From: Niastella sp966212235
GTDB lineage: Bacteria > Bacteroidota > Bacteroidia > Chitinophagales > Chitinophagaceae
Assembly: GCA_966212235.1 (NCBI GenBank)
Contig: CBIHPP010000009.1
Coordinates: 372,001 to 436,000 of the forward strand
Direction: 5' to 3'
Length of the DNA: 64,000 nt
Under the pieces are notes generated by a model. It was given only the letters and a program-made list of their open reading frames with translations, was not told where the DNA came from and did no database searches. A program made the position numbers and the translations under genes. Positions 62,851-64,000 of this stretch are shown piece after piece (the stretch's first letter is position 1; each line of letters starts with the position of its first letter).

Positions 62851-64000
62851 ATACGTTTTCTTCTATAGCTAAAGCAACCTGGCTTGCGCCAAATAAACCT
62901 ATACAAACCATTTTTGCCGGAAACACTTTGGGCGCTTTTTCAAAAGGCGTCAGCATCCGGTGTACGTTCCAGCAGGTATTACCAATAAAAGCGGTCACCG
63001 TTTCGGTATCCTGCTTTTTTGAGATGGCATAAACCGGCGGGATCATGCTTAATGCGCCAAGCACCATTTCAACATACGAACTAAACTTCTCCCAGGCGGC
63101 ATTGTTCCAACCAAAATCGAGGATCTTTTTTGCCGCTGTAAGGCCTAATTCAGTTCTGGAAATATTAGAAACCCACGTTGCTTCATCGGGGTTGGGATAT
63201 AACACATTAACGGCGCCGGGCGCCCTGGTGCCAAATGTAAATAATCCATGTAGTACTTTTACCTTTGTATTGCTGGGGTCGCTCCGTTTTTTAAGGCTCA
63301 ACCCGATAACTAAAATACTGCTGGTACATGCAGCGATGCGGGCCGTCAAAAGAAGGATCTGCTGCGTTGACATGGCCCCGGCAGCCAGGTTATTGGTTTT
63401 AACAGGGTTCAGCAGTTGCTGTAATTGATTAAAACTTTTAGCATTGATCATTGCTTTGGTAAGCTCATTATCCGGAAAAGGTGCTGCATTCTTAGCGATC
63501 TTGTATACAATGGTTGCCGGTATGGCCAGTATGAGACAGCTTGCATCGAGCAGGGTGAGCTGGTTGCCGGTTATTAATTTGTACATCCATGATATAACGG
63601 GGATATCAACCGGGGCATCCATCAGTTCAACCAGTCCTTTTACCATTATAACAATCACATCTATTACCCCAATAATAATATTCTCCGTGCTGCTTATAAA
63701 TAACTCAGCCATTACGGCCACAATTCTTTTAACTATTTCACCAGCCGAAAGCGTGCCCAGTTTACCAATGATCTGGGTGTTAAGTGTATCATAGGCCTTT
63801 TTAAATATGGCGCCCTGTTCTTCGATCAGGCTTAATAGCTTTTTCAGCATATCTTCCAACGCGGGGCTTGTAGCGGGTACTATTTTCGTGTTGAAACCGG
63901 TGCTGCCTGCGCCGTTCTGCATATGGTAATTTCCCCAGTTTGCCTGTGGGGTATCCTCGCCCGGCATTGGGCCTGCTGCGGCAGCGTTTGCCGATAAGCT
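62849..64000 (-). CDS. Hypothetical protein with hydrophobic segments (5' end outside window)
   Basis: The frame stays open to the window edge; ATG 63967 is only the first internal start. About 384 residues are visible. Long hydrophobic stretches occur at FISSTENIIIGVIDVIVIMVKGLV, LLDASCLILAIPATIVYK and AACTSSILVIGLSL. I do not recognise it. The N-terminal part (GPMPGEDTPQ, Ala-rich) does not look like a signal peptide. Possibly the C-terminal part of a larger membrane or pore-forming protein. Confidence 0.6.
   Translation of the reverse strand, partial: SLSANAAAAGPMPGEDTPQANWGNYHMQNGAGSTGFNTKIVPATSPALEDMLKKLLSLIEEQGAIFKKAYDTLNTQIIGKLGTLSAGEIVKRIVAVMAELFISSTENIIIGVIDVIVIMVKGLVELMDAPVDIPVISWMYKLITGNQLTLLDASCLILAIPATIVYKIAKNAAPFPDNELTKAMINAKSFNQLQQLLNPVKTNNLAAGAMSTQQILLLTARIAACTSSILVIGLSLKKRSDPSNTKVKVLHGLFTFGTRAPGAVNVLYPNPDEATWVSNISRTELGLTAAKKILDFGWNNAAWEKFSSYVEMVLGALSMIPPVYAISKKQDTETVTAFIGNTCWNVHRMLTPFEKAPKVFPAKMVCIGLFGASQVALAIEENV

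Overview
The window comes from a Bacteroidota chromosome, most likely a Chitinophagaceae relative (Niastella/Chitinophaga type). The evidence is two SusC/SusD outer-membrane import systems, five large secreted proteins ending in type IX secretion (T9SS) sorting domains, lipoprotein signals with little Shine-Dalgarno signal, and several TAnnTTTG-type -7 promoter boxes. No tRNA, rRNA, CRISPR array, insertion sequence or prophage was seen. The family assignments come from motifs read by eye; no database was searched.

Region by region. 1-5.8 kb: a partial aspartyl-protease-like gene, a lipoprotein, an alpha/beta hydrolase, two RibD/DHFR-like proteins on either side of a decayed stretch, and a small exported protein. 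6-13.5 kb: a purple-acid-phosphatase-like secreted metallophosphoesterase convergent with a 1695-residue multidomain GH128-like glucanase, both T9SS cargo. 13.7-19 kb: a MauG-type di-haem peroxidase, an OmpA-like lipoprotein and a short UvrA-like ABC ATPase. 19-29.9 kb: a giant T9SS beta-propeller protein, a repeat-tailed exported protein, a SnoaL-like lipoprotein, a PHA-granule-region protein, a double VOC/PhnB protein and a GH78-like rhamnosidase.

27.5-55.1 kb is a polysaccharide utilisation locus. A minus-strand arm encodes an Lgt-like protein, an Lnt-like protein, a DUF5005-like T9SS protein and GH78. A divergent plus-strand arm encodes SusD, a DUF5004-like lipoprotein, a DUF4961-like lipoprotein, SusC, SusD, SusC, GH92 alpha-mannosidase, a sialate-O-acetylesterase-like enzyme, a GH38-like alpha-mannosidase and an SGNH esterase, and a convergent AraC regulator closes it. 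The enzyme set points to an O-acetylated, alpha-mannose-containing (possibly rhamnose-containing) glycan, captured by SusD lipoproteins and imported by SusC porins. The two lipoprotein-maturation homologues beside so many lipoprotein genes and the permuted D-x-x-C-D-C order are the most unusual points.

55.2-60 kb holds three tandem phage-tail-collar (MdpB-like) genes followed by a T9SS beta-propeller protein, apparently one transcription unit. 60.1-62.8 kb is a lipoprotein, a polytopic membrane protein, a histidine kinase and a LuxR-type response regulator. The window ends in a partial, unrecognised, hydrophobic-segment protein. Two families of dispersed palindromes (three copies and two copies) sit in the intergenic regions, some of them as terminators.
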